Shown here in pieces: positions 1 to 7,213 of a stretch of 8,086 nucleotides of DNA. This stretch comes from RUG14223 sp051881075 (GTDB taxonomy: Bacteria; Bacillota; Clostridia; Oscillospirales; Acutalibacteraceae): contig JBJEPE010000082.1 in assembly GCA_051881075.1 (NCBI GenBank), forward strand, positions 1 to 8,086, in the 5' to 3' direction. Numbering within the stretch: position 1 is the first letter of the stretch; every line of letters begins with the position of its first letter. The notes beneath the pieces were generated by a model that was not told the origin of the DNA, made no database searches, and saw nothing but the letters and a program-made list of their open reading frames with translations. A program made the translations under genes and the position numbers.

Positions 1-162
1 GTATCAACAATTAATTCCGTTACATCATCGGTAGTGACTTCATCGACTGTGTCGGCATCTTCCGTAATGTCGTTGTTGTCGGTATCAACAATTAATTCCG
101 TTACATCATCGGTAGAGCTTTCATCAACTGTGTCGGTATCTTCGGTGGTATCGCTGTTAATG
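1..162 (-). repeat. 81-bp in-frame tandem repeat, two copies, continuing off the left edge
   Basis: Positions 1-81 and 82-162 are two copies of an 81-bp unit. The first 34 bases are identical; overall about 68 of 81 positions match by eye. The period is a multiple of three and lies in the reading frame of the membrane-protein gene, coding a 27-residue acidic unit that ends in TDDVTELIVDT. Differences between copies are largely silent or conservative. The array reaches base 1, so the copy number is unknown. Confidence 0.9.
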
Positions 163-1223
163 ATGTCTGGTGCTTTATCTGTTTCATTTGGGGGATTTAA
201 TTCCGGAAAGTAAAGTCTTACTCTGACGTTTTCTTCAATTTCACATGGAGCTGTTTCAATAGGATATACCTCCGTATAATCCTCCATGTAATCTTCTGTA
301 TATTCCTCCGAGATATCCTCATTTACTTTTTTGCGTTTGACAATAAAAGAGCCGATATAAACGCCAATAGTATAAAGCATGATTACGCTTGCAGTAATAA
401 AAACTGTCATTGTAGCGGTAGTCAAGCTGTCAATAATGGGCGGTGCCAGTACATTTATCAGCGACTTAACAGGTGTATCGCCTATGCTTACGCCGTTAAG
501 TACATTATGATTTTGAAAGTACATTACCGGTACAAACATAAACAGTCCCGCAAGCCAATATATGCTTGCTACGTTAAACAGACCGCTTTTAAAATCGGCG
601 GAGCATAATATCCATGTGATTATAGTTAGAAATGCACAGGCAACAACAAGTAAATCGGAATATTCAGCTATAGTGCGCAGAAAACCATTGTTAAAAATAT
701 ATTTGGATAGCGGCTTTATAAGATTTACTCCGCCGTAGCTTTCATTTATCGCTACAATGTTTACCGTTATGTCGTGTGCGATATCTTCCGCAAAAAACTT
801 TATATCATCATCCGATGCCATTATACGCTTATTTTGCAGATAATCCTTTAAGTACTTGAATATATCATCTGACGGATAATCTATATCTTCCATAGGTGTA
901 CCGTGTATCAGGCTTTCATATAGGTTATTGGCATACCTTTCGGCTATATTACGTATTCTAATATCCGTTATAATAGGTCTAAACTCATCATAGGGTAGCT
1001 TATACGCCATGCACTTTTGTTTTATTGTGCGGTCAATAAACTCAGTTACCTCCGATATATATTGGTCGCTTGTTATCTGCTGTATGAAAAGCTCTTTGCT
1101 GAATATAGAGTTCCTCAAAAACACAGAGGCCGTAGATATAATAATTAATACGAGCAGGACAAGTAATAAAGCCGTTCTGAAAAATGCAATTATAATAGAT
1201 GTCAGCGTAGGATGCTTTTTCAT
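1..1223 (-). CDS. Multi-pass membrane protein with acidic repeat tail, unknown function (3' end outside window)
   Basis: I do not recognise this family. The frame is open from an ATG at 1221-1223 to the left edge: 407 full codons with no stop, so the C-terminus is missing. The start is supported by AAAGGA at 1234-1239, 10 nt upstream, and a good promoter beyond it. Visible parts: a short Lys-rich N-terminus, a strong membrane helix (about residues 10-36), a polar, probably extracytoplasmic region of about 150 residues (37-186), then hydrophobic helices at about 188-207, 215-235 and 267-295. A basic stop-transfer stretch (KRKK, about 296-299) follows. By the positive-inside rule the rest is a cytoplasmic tail. 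That tail is strongly acidic: first short Tyr/Glu/Asp repeats (about 306-320), then a Thr/Asp/Glu/Val-rich tandem repeat from about residue 355 to the edge. No catalytic motif is visible. Certain as a coding region; function unknown. Confidence 0.85.
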   Translation of the reverse strand, partial: MKKHPTLTSIIIAFFRTALLLVLLVLIIISTASVFLRNSIFSKELFIQQITSDQYISEVTEFIDRTIKQKCMAYKLPYDEFRPIITDIRIRNIAERYANNLYESLIHGTPMEDIDYPSDDIFKYLKDYLQNKRIMASDDDIKFFAEDIAHDITVNIVAINESYGGVNLIKPLSKYIFNNGFLRTIAEYSDLLVVACAFLTIITWILCSADFKSGLFNVASIYWLAGLFMFVPVMYFQNHNVLNGVSIGDTPVKSLINVLAPPIIDSLTTATMTVFITASVIMLYTIGVYIGSFIVKRKKVNEDISEEYTEDYMEDYTEVYPIETAPCEIEENVRVRLYFPELNPPNETDKAPDIINSDTTEDTDTVDESSTDDVTELIVDTDNNDITEDADTVDEVTTDDVTELIVD

Positions 1224-1265
1224 GCTTTATCTGTCCTTTCTTATGTGTAAATCCGTTAATTAATA

Positions 1266-1294
1266 ATTATAATGTATGTTTACAAAATTTGCAA
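1266..1294 (-). promoter_or_regulatory. Sigma-A-type promoter of the repeat-tailed membrane protein gene
   Basis: Read on the minus strand, TTGCAA (1289-1294) is followed after exactly 17 bp by a perfect TATAAT (1266-1271). Transcription would start near 1258-1260, about 35 nt before the ATG at 1223. This gives the membrane protein gene its own promoter, although read-through from the acetyltransferase gene is also possible. Confidence 0.65.
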
Positions 1295-1315
1295 CTATAA
1301 TTAGATTAATTATAG
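1295..1315. repeat. Perfect 9-bp inverted repeat next to the -35 box
   Basis: CTATAATTA, a 3-bp spacer (GAT) and TAATTATAG form a perfect inverted repeat directly abutting the -35 box of the promoter at 1266-1294. It is all A/T except one C/G pair at the outer ends. It could be an operator for a dimeric regulator or a weak hairpin at the end of the acetyltransferase transcript; no good U-tract follows on the minus strand. Chance is possible in such AT-rich DNA. Confidence 0.35.
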
Positions 1316-1364
1316 ATTTTAAATTTATATATTCTCCGGTTGGCCGCATAAATAGGGCAGAGGT

Positions 1365-1940
1365 TTATCCCTGCGCCGCCCTTTTCTGCATATATTCGCT
1401 TCTCAAGATAGAAAAGTGGTAAATATCAAGATATACGCCGTCCTTGCACAGCTCTTGCCTTGCATTGCCCTCATACGTCATGCCTACCTTACGCATGACT
1501 GCGGCCGATGCGGGGTTTATCGCCATACAGGTACCGCCTACACGGTTAAGCTGTAATATGTCAAAGGCAAAGCTGAGCATAGCAAAAGAGGCCTCTGTAG
1601 CATAGCCCTTGCGCCACTTTTCAGGGTCGATAAAGTATGTTATCATACCGCTTTTATGAGGGGCCAAAATATTTATTATACCGCAGTTGCCTATATATTC
1701 TCCTGTTATTTTATCAAATATGCCAAACTCATAAGATGAGCCGTTCTGTCTGTTTGCCTCTACATACCGTATCCACCAGATTACCCTTTCTCTAGGGTAA
1801 TTCTTAGGTATTGCGTATGTAGTGGGATATATCAGAGGGTGCGAAAGCACACGCCAAGCGGCGTCGGTATCTTTAAGTGTATATGGGCGTATTATAAGTC
1901 GCTGTGTTTCTATAGCAAAAGAATTTTGACTTTTTCTCAT
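1365..1940 (-). CDS. GNAT family N-acetyltransferase (RimJ/RimL type)
   Basis: A 191-residue protein of the Acetyltransf_3 (RimJ/RimL-like) branch of the GNAT superfamily, which transfers acetyl from acetyl-CoA to an amine, such as a protein N-terminus or a small molecule. Evidence: the N-terminal strand ETQRLIIRPY (11-20), the central YIGNCGI strand (82-88), the acetyl-CoA pyrophosphate-binding loop WRKGYATEA (109-117; R110-x-x-G-x-A), and the later INPASAAVMRKVGM block (141-154), which matches the usual N-x-x-S-x-x-V-x-x-K-x-G-F/M motif. The length is normal for the family and the protein looks intact and cytoplasmic. The ATG at 1938-1940 is preceded by GGGAG at a 7-nt gap. It is divergent from the phosphorylase gene and 141 bp upstream of the membrane protein gene on the same strand. 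The substrate cannot be read from sequence. Confidence 0.93.
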   Translation of the reverse strand: MRKSQNSFAIETQRLIIRPYTLKDTDAAWRVLSHPLIYPTTYAIPKNYPRERVIWWIRYVEANRQNGSSYEFGIFDKITGEYIGNCGIINILAPHKSGMITYFIDPEKWRKGYATEASFAMLSFAFDILQLNRVGGTCMAINPASAAVMRKVGMTYEGNARQELCKDGVYLDIYHFSILRSEYMQKRAAQG

Positions 1941-1986
1941 ATGTACTCTCCCATAGATAAATTATCAATATAAATTAATTAGTTAA

Positions 1987-2015
1987 ATAATATTACAACA
2001 TCTATTCGGTGTCAA
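1987..2015 (-). promoter_or_regulatory. Sigma-A-type promoter of the acetyltransferase gene
   Basis: On the minus strand a consensus TTGACA (2010-2015) is followed by a 17-bp spacer and TATTAT (1987-1992; 5 of 6 to consensus). The predicted start near 1980 leaves a 5' leader of roughly 40 nt before the ATG at 1940. Confidence 0.75.
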
Positions 2016-2120
2016 GTATTATAATATGTCGAACCTGCACGTTAATGGTTATAACTAACAATTTATCTATAATTTTGTACTCTATATTTAACAAAATGAC
2101 GTACAAACAGCGAAAAAATG

Positions 2121-2149
2121 TTGCATACTATTGGTGTATATGCTATACT
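2121..2149 (+). promoter_or_regulatory. Sigma-A-type promoter of the phosphorylase gene, extended -10
   Basis: TTGCAT (2121-2126), a 17-bp spacer, and TATACT (2144-2149) preceded by TGC, which makes an extended -10 element. Transcription would start near 2156, leaving a leader of about 55 nt. The leader contains a small 5-bp inverted repeat (AGCAT/ATGCT, 2162-2176). Confidence 0.75.
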
Positions 2150-2197
2150 AAAGTTTACTAGAGCATTTAATATGCTTATGCGGTAACATAACAACAC

Positions 2198-2203
2198 AGG
2201 GGG
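2198..2203 (+). promoter_or_regulatory. Ribosome binding site of the phosphorylase gene
   Basis: AGGGGG lies 8 nt before the ATG at 2212. It fixes this ATG as the start. Confidence 0.8.
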
Positions 2204-2211
2204 TATTCGTA

Positions 2212-4617
2212 ATGAAATACAAGCTAACTTCATCAGAGGCATATGACCTTATCTTAGAAAAGCTGTCACATCACTTCGGTGTAAGCCAGTCAGAGGCTAC
2301 AGATGAGCATTACTATAAGGCAATAGCGCTTATAGTAAGAGAGATGATGAGTAAGGGATATACCGAAAGCACACAGAAGGCGGTGGCACAAAAGAAAAAG
2401 CAGGTGTACTACCTCTGCATGGAGTTCCTCTTAGGCAGATCACTTAAAAACAATCTTTATAACTTGGGTTTAGAAGCTCCGATGGCAGCGGCACTTGAAG
2501 AGTTCGGAGTTAAAATAGACAGAATATATGAGCAGGAGCCTGACGCAGGACTTGGTAACGGCGGTTTGGGCAGACTTGCGGCGTGTTTTTTAGACGGACT
2601 TGCTACACAGGGATACCCGTCAATGGGATATTCGTTGCGCTATGAATACGGCATTTTCAGTCAGAAGCTTATTAACGGATGGCAAACTGAGTTACCGGAC
2701 TTCTGGCTTCCGGGCGGTAGCGTATGGTTACAGGCTCATCCCGAAAAGGCAGTTGACGTAAACTTTAACGGTAATATAAGAGAGATATGGGACGGTAATT
2801 ACCACCATGTTATACTCAGCGATACTACGACCGTTACGGCCATACCTTACGATATGCTTATATCAGGTAAAGACGGCAAGGTAATAAGCAGATTAAGATT
2901 ATGGGCGGCACAGTCTAAGGCGTTTGATATGAAGCTTTTCAACGAGGGCGAATATATAAGAGCAATAGAAGAAAACGCAATGGCAGAGGTAATCACTAAG
3001 GTGCTTTATCCGGGTGATAATCATGCCGAGGGCAAGAGCCTGCGCTTAAATCAACAGTACTTCTTGGTTTCCGCCACTATTCAGGATATAGTAGCACGTC
3101 ATTTGCGCAATTACGGTTCGCTTGATAATTTCAGCGATATGGTAACTATACACCTAAACGATACACACCCGGTTCTGGCAGTACCGGAGCTTATGAGAAT
3201 AATGCTTGATGAATGTGGATTCTCTTGGGAGAAGGCGTGGGATATAGTCAAAAATACGGTAGCATATACAAACCATACCGTTATGCGTGAGGCCCTTGAG
3301 TGTTGGGGCGAGGATATGTTTAAAACAAAGCTGCCAAGAATATATCAAATCATCTGTGAGATAAACAGACGTTACTGCACAGAGCTCAGCGAAAAGGGCG
3401 TTGACGGAGGGCTTATACACTCCGTATCCGCTATAAATGACGGCATTATAAAGATGGCTAACCTTGCGGTAATGTCAAGCTATAAGGTAAACGGTGTTTC
3501 AAAGCTTCACAGCGATATATTAAAGAACACCGTATTTAATGATTTCTATAAGCTTACACCGGATAAGTTTACAAACGTTACAAACGGTATAGCGCACAGA
3601 AGGTGGCTAAATCAGGCTAATCCGGGACTGTCTGACCTTATTACCGAGCTTATCGGTGACGGATATGTCCATGACGCCGCAGAGCTGAAGAATTTAGAGA
3701 GATTCAGATACGACAGTGCTGTGCTTGATAAGCTTGCTAAGGTTAAGTATCAGAATAAACTGCGCATGGCAGAGTATATAAAACAGCATAACAATATTAC
3801 GGTAGACCCTAACTCAATGTTTGACGTACAGGTAAAACGACTTCATGAGTATAAGCGTCAGCACTTAAACGCTCTGCACATATTAACCACTTACCGTTGG
3901 CTCAGAGAAAATCCAAACGCAGACTTTATACCTAAGACATATATCTTCGGTGCAAAGGCGGCGCCCGGATATTACTTTGCAAAGCAGATAATACAGTTTA
4001 TTGTTAATCTTGCCAACGAGATAAACAATGACCCAAGAGTAAACGATAAGCTTAAGGTAGTATATCTGGAGGATTACAGGGTATCTGTGGCAGAGATGCT
4101 TATGCCGGCAGCGGAAGTAAGCGAGCAGATATCACTTGCAGGTACAGAGGCAAGCGGTACGGGTAATATGAAATTTATGATAAACGGTGCGGTTACTCTC
4201 GGTACGCTTGACGGTGCAAATGTAGAGATACATGACGCAGTAGGCGACGATAACATGGTACTGTTCGGCATGACAACACCGCAGGTAGAGGCGCTTAAAA
4301 AGTCAGGATATAATCCACAGGTGCATTACTATAACAATGCCAATGTGCGCAGTGCCATTGATGAAATGAAAACAGGTATTGCAGGTACATCCTTTGAAAC
4401 GGTTGCGGATTACTTTATAAATGTAGACAGATATATGGCGCTTGCCGACTTTGCCGATTATGAGAAAGCACAGGCTAAGATATCGGATTTGTATAGAAAT
4501 AAGGAGCTTTGGAACAGAATGTCACTTACAAATATAGCAGGTGCTGGTATCTTTTCGGCTGACAGAGCAATAAGGGATTATGCAGAGAAGATTTGGAACC
4601 TTTCGCCTATAGAATAA
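2212..4617 (+). CDS. glgP: Glycogen/starch (alpha-glucan) phosphorylase
   Basis: Cytoplasmic PLP-dependent GT35 enzyme that releases glucose-1-phosphate from the non-reducing ends of glycogen or maltodextrins using phosphate. At 801 residues it is full length for bacterial members. Landmarks in order: YYLCMEFLLGRSL (about 66-78), the glycine loop DAGLGNGGLGR (111-121), HLNDTHP (about 312-318), NHTVMREALE with H355 (equivalent to rabbit His377), VKRLHEYKRQ (541-550; R543 and K548 match rabbit Arg569 and Lys574 at the phosphate site), and GTEASGTGNMKF (644-655), with E646 and K654 as the residue expected to hold PLP as a Schiff base. All catalytic residues I could check are present. The N-terminus lacks the long extension carrying the phosphorylation serine of animal enzymes, so covalent control there is unlikely. 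It is monocistronic, with its own promoter and terminator; no other glycogen gene is in view. Glycogen versus maltodextrin preference cannot be told. Confidence 0.97.
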   Translation: MKYKLTSSEAYDLILEKLSHHFGVSQSEATDEHYYKAIALIVREMMSKGYTESTQKAVAQKKKQVYYLCMEFLLGRSLKNNLYNLGLEAPMAAALEEFGVKIDRIYEQEPDAGLGNGGLGRLAACFLDGLATQGYPSMGYSLRYEYGIFSQKLINGWQTELPDFWLPGGSVWLQAHPEKAVDVNFNGNIREIWDGNYHHVILSDTTTVTAIPYDMLISGKDGKVISRLRLWAAQSKAFDMKLFNEGEYIRAIEENAMAEVITKVLYPGDNHAEGKSLRLNQQYFLVSATIQDIVARHLRNYGSLDNFSDMVTIHLNDTHPVLAVPELMRIMLDECGFSWEKAWDIVKNTVAYTNHTVMREALECWGEDMFKTKLPRIYQIICEINRRYCTELSEKGVDGGLIHSVSAINDGIIKMANLAVMSSYKVNGVSKLHSDILKNTVFNDFYKLTPDKFTNVTNGIAHRRWLNQANPGLSDLITELIGDGYVHDAAELKNLERFRYDSAVLDKLAKVKYQNKLRMAEYIKQHNNITVDPNSMFDVQVKRLHEYKRQHLNALHILTTYRWLRENPNADFIPKTYIFGAKAAPGYYFAKQIIQFIVNLANEINNDPRVNDKLKVVYLEDYRVSVAEMLMPAAEVSEQISLAGTEASGTGNMKFMINGAVTLGTLDGANVEIHDAVGDDNMVLFGMTTPQVEALKKSGYNPQVHYYNNANVRSAIDEMKTGIAGTSFETVADYFINVDRYMALADFADYEKAQAKISDLYRNKELWNRMSLTNIAGAGIFSADRAIRDYAEKIWNLSPIE

Positions 4618-4633
4618 TATTTAATATATAAAT

Positions 4634-4664
4634 AAACGCCTGATATTTACATCGGGCGTTTTTT
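4634..4664 (+). terminator. Rho-independent terminator of the phosphorylase gene
   Basis: AAACGCCTGAT (4634-4644) pairs with ATCGGGCGTTT (4651-4661), an 11-bp stem with one G-U pair and a 6-nt loop. The run of T continues to 4664. It starts 16 nt after the phosphorylase stop codon. Confidence 0.9.
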
Positions 4665-4682
4665 ATAATTACCTAAAACAAC

Positions 4683-4716
4683 AGGGGATGTAAAAACTTC
4701 AAGTTTTACATCCCCT
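4683..4716 (-). terminator. Terminator hairpin of the ABC operon, possibly bidirectional
   Basis: AGGGGATGTAAAA (4683-4695) and TTTTACATCCCCT (4704-4716) form a perfect 13-bp stem with an 8-nt loop, 8 bp beyond the permease stop codon. On the minus strand it is followed by the broken T-tract GTTGTTTT. On the plus strand it is followed by TTATAATATT, so it may also back up the phosphorylase terminator. Confidence 0.75.
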
Positions 4717-4724
4717 TTATAATA

Positions 4725-6257
4725 TTATTTTATGTCACGGTGATTGAAGGAATCAAACAAGGTGAGCAGCATTGTAAATGTAAGTACACCCAAGTATATG
4801 AGTGAGAATGTAAGCGATGTACCGGAGGTTGTAAGCATACCCGAATATGCCGACGTGTATATCGGTGAATATTCAAAGAACTTTGCTGCAAGGTCCAAAT
4901 GCTCAAACGGTAAGAACTTTATCCATTCGCTGTCGCTTGCAAATACGCTTATAATATTGAACACCGAGTCTATACCAAAGTATGTACCTACGGATAGGCC
5001 AACTGCAAGTGCGCTGTTACGTGTTATTGTGGACAGCAGCAGTGCAAATATCATATAAACGGCTATTTTAATACCGCGTACACCTACAGCACACAGCGAA
5101 TATAGCAGATACGGAATCTCATATGCCGTGCCTGCTTTGGCATACACATACGGTAATTGTACGGATGTACCGAAGCACAGCGTACAGCTTATCAATGATA
5201 TAAGATATAAAGTAAGCAAACAGGTGATTGTTACGGTGAGTAAAGACAATATCTTTGCAAGCATGATTTTCCATCGCTTTACGGGTGCTATAATAAGCGA
5301 TTTTATAGAACCCGTTGCTATCTCTTGAGATATAGCTGTGCCTGCAAGTATCATAACAAGTATTGCTACAAATAGGCCGCCAAAGGATATACAACTGTTA
5401 AATGCCGTGCTTGCAATATAATCGTCTGAAAACGAATCATAGGTTGCAATATATTTATGCTCAACGTTATACAGGTCTACTGCAAGCTTGTTTTTTATAT
5501 ACTCCTCATCCTCTATGGATAGCGGCATGTTGTATTTATTGTAATCAACCTGATTGATGCCCGAATATAACGAGAGCCTTTCGTCCTTGATACATTTTAG
5601 TGCTGAAGTAAGTCCGCTAATCTCTCCTGAGCCTGTAGGGTCGTTAAGATAAAGCAGGTCGTAATATTCCAGATTAATTTCTTTTTCTTCCGGAGTTAAA
5701 GAGTCATCATCCTGTATACTGCGTTTAGATATATCTATATAGGATTTATAATCATTATTCTCTATCAGCTTTACAAGATCGTCTATATAAGAATTATACA
5801 GGTCTATCTCTTCTTGCACATCGGGGTTTATCTCTGCCTGCCTTTTAAGACTGATAAGTTCATACAGATAGCTGTCAATTTGGCTGATAGCATCCATTCT
5901 AAAGCTTTTATCAGTGTACTCATTAATGTCATTATCCATATATAGCTTAAGTATAAATATATCATTGTCAATAGACTGCATATCATATTTAAGCTCATTG
6001 CTGGCAGCATCGGTTGATGTTGCTGCATCTATTTTACTTTGAAGCGCAAGCTTTTGTTCATTCAGATATTCAAGCTCCGCCTCGTAGTCGTCCTTATAAG
6101 ATGTGAAAACATCTGTTGATGTAGATACTGTTGTAATACGCATTAAGAGCGGATAACCTATAACCGCCACGGCCATAAGAATTAATATAATCAGAACGCT
6201 TAACTTTTTAAATGACTTGATAAGCTCGTTAATATACAGGGCGAAGAGTTTACGCAT
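4725..6257 (-). CDS. ABC-2 type transporter permease with large extracytoplasmic domain
   Basis: Membrane subunit of an ABC-2 type transporter, partner of the ATPase encoded just upstream. With the ATG at 6255-6257 it has 510 residues. A GTG at 6264-6266 would add three residues, but it lies on the GGGG of the ribosome site (AAAGGGG), which is ideally placed 8 nt before the ATG. Layout: cytoplasmic N-terminus, membrane helix at about 20-39, a polar acidic region of about 245 residues (40-285) with a heptad-like start (about 56-78), then five more helices at about 287-310, 332-362, 385-411, 414-441 and 481-501. Between helices 2 and 3, QEIATGSIKSLIIAPVKRWK (311-330) is the typical cytoplasmic ABC-2 segment contacting the ATPase. 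The start overlaps the ATPase stop by 8 bp, implying coupled translation and fixed stoichiometry. Substrate unknown; export is the usual direction for this class. Confidence 0.9.
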   Translation of the reverse strand: MRKLFALYINELIKSFKKLSVLIILILMAVAVIGYPLLMRITTVSTSTDVFTSYKDDYEAELEYLNEQKLALQSKIDAATSTDAASNELKYDMQSIDNDIFILKLYMDNDINEYTDKSFRMDAISQIDSYLYELISLKRQAEINPDVQEEIDLYNSYIDDLVKLIENNDYKSYIDISKRSIQDDDSLTPEEKEINLEYYDLLYLNDPTGSGEISGLTSALKCIKDERLSLYSGINQVDYNKYNMPLSIEDEEYIKNKLAVDLYNVEHKYIATYDSFSDDYIASTAFNSCISFGGLFVAILVMILAGTAISQEIATGSIKSLIIAPVKRWKIMLAKILSLLTVTITCLLTLYLISLISCTLCFGTSVQLPYVYAKAGTAYEIPYLLYSLCAVGVRGIKIAVYMIFALLLSTITRNSALAVGLSVGTYFGIDSVFNIISVFASDSEWIKFLPFEHLDLAAKFFEYSPIYTSAYSGMLTTSGTSLTFSLIYLGVLTFTMLLTLFDSFNHRDIK

Positions 6258-7179
6258 CAAAACCACCCCTTTGTATAATTTTCATAAATGCCTCTTCCAG
6301 AGAAGCGGTGTTTTGTGCTATGCCATAAATAGCAACGCCGCCCACGGCAAGTATCTGATTAACTATCGGTACGTGCTCATAAGGTATGTTAAGGTCTATG
6401 TATCCTGCGGTAATGTTTGTTATCGCTTTGCCGTATCTTTCCTGAAGCAAGCTTATGGCAAGCTGTATATTATTTGTAGTAAAGCGATAGCTTACTGTGC
6501 CTCCGTTTGCGTGTTGAAGCAAGTCTTTAATAGGTTTAACTCCGAGCATTACTCCGTTGCTTATTATGCCAACTCTGTCACACATAAGCTCCATTTCAGA
6601 CAACAGGTGGCTTGATACGATTACGGCTACATTTTCATTGTGTGCCAAATGACAGAGTATGTCACGAAGCTCCTTTATACCTGATGGGTCAAGTCCGTTA
6701 GTAGGCTCATCGAGTATCAGCACACTCGGCTTATGCAGTAATGCCTGTGCCAGACCTACACGCTGCTTCATGCCAAGTGAGTATTTTTTGACCTTTTCAT
6801 CTATTCTCTCTGACATACCTACAAGGCGTATTACCTCATTTATGCGCTCATCGGTAACGCCCTTATGCAATCTTGCATACATTTTAAGGTTTGTTCTGCC
6901 GGATAGATCCTTGTACATTTCGGGGTTTTCTACTATTCCGCCTAAGTTAGCCATAGCCAGCTCATAGTTTTTCTTTACATTTATTTCGTTTATGATTATA
7001 TCGCCCTTATCAGGGGAGAGAAACCCCATAACAAGCTTAATGGTCGTTGTTTTACCGGCTCCGTTAGGACCTAAAAAACCAAAAACCTCTCCCTTATATA
7101 CGTCGAATGAAATGTTTTTAATTATAGGTGTGTGCCCAAAGGTTTTGCACAGACCCTTTATTTCCAATGCAGTTTCCAT
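6250..7179 (-). CDS. ABC transporter ATP-binding protein, BcrA/CcmA type
   Basis: The 309-residue nucleotide-binding subunit that would drive the adjacent permease from the cytoplasmic face. Motifs: Walker A GPNGAGKT (37-44), signature YSLGMKQR (133-140, for LSGGQ), Walker B VLILDEPT (153-160; D157, E158), D-loop GLDP (162-165) and H-loop H191. Where most ABC ATPases have the Q-loop glutamine, this one has glutamate in GIVENP (E84), a feature of the bacitracin/lantibiotic-resistance type. Residues from about 225 to 309 form an extra C-terminal domain common in this class. The ATG at 7177-7179 has AAAGGA (7189-7194) at a 9-nt gap. It is the second gene of the operon, 34 bp after the exported-protein gene, and overlaps the permease start in ATGCGTAA. 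Intact. Assignment to ABC ATPases is certain; the substrate is not known. Confidence 0.96.
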   Translation of the reverse strand: METALEIKGLCKTFGHTPIIKNISFDVYKGEVFGFLGPNGAGKTTTIKLVMGFLSPDKGDIIINEINVKKNYELAMANLGGIVENPEMYKDLSGRTNLKMYARLHKGVTDERINEVIRLVGMSERIDEKVKKYSLGMKQRVGLAQALLHKPSVLILDEPTNGLDPSGIKELRDILCHLAHNENVAVIVSSHLLSEMELMCDRVGIISNGVMLGVKPIKDLLQHANGGTVSYRFTTNNIQLAISLLQERYGKAITNITAGYIDLNIPYEHVPIVNQILAVGGVAIYGIAQNTASLEEAFMKIIQRGGFDA

Positions 7180-7213
7180 TAAACTTAATCCTTTCTAAGA
7201 TATATGTTTATTA

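Noticed and set aside
1..162. Left-edge repeats as a CRISPR array
   Set aside because: The period is an exact multiple of three within an open frame, the copies are near-identical along their whole length rather than alternating with unique spacers, and they code a coherent acidic repeat.
1009..1263. 84-codon plus-strand frame
   Set aside because: It lies antisense to the 5' part of the membrane protein gene, has no ribosome site, and its residue composition looks like a shadow.
1295..1315. Inverted repeat as a rho-independent terminator of the acetyltransferase gene
   Set aside because: The stem is almost all A/T, no T-run follows on the minus strand, and it abuts a promoter -35 box, so an operator or chance is more likely.
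2020..2025. TATAAT on the plus strand (also 2068-2073) as extra phosphorylase promoters
   Set aside because: Neither has a recognisable -35 at a suitable distance; both are expected by chance in AT-rich sequence.
3154..3420. Minus-strand frames within the phosphorylase gene (also 4074-4271)
   Set aside because: They are antisense to conserved phosphorylase coding sequence and have no start signals.
4744..5058. Plus-strand frames opposite the permease, ATPase and exported protein genes (4744-5058, 5128-5328, 6217-6615, 6659-6967, 6992-7198, 7334-7735), and minus-strand shadows at 5119-5394 and 5828-6028
   Set aside because: All overlap well-supported genes in other frames and lack ribosome sites or recognisable motifs.
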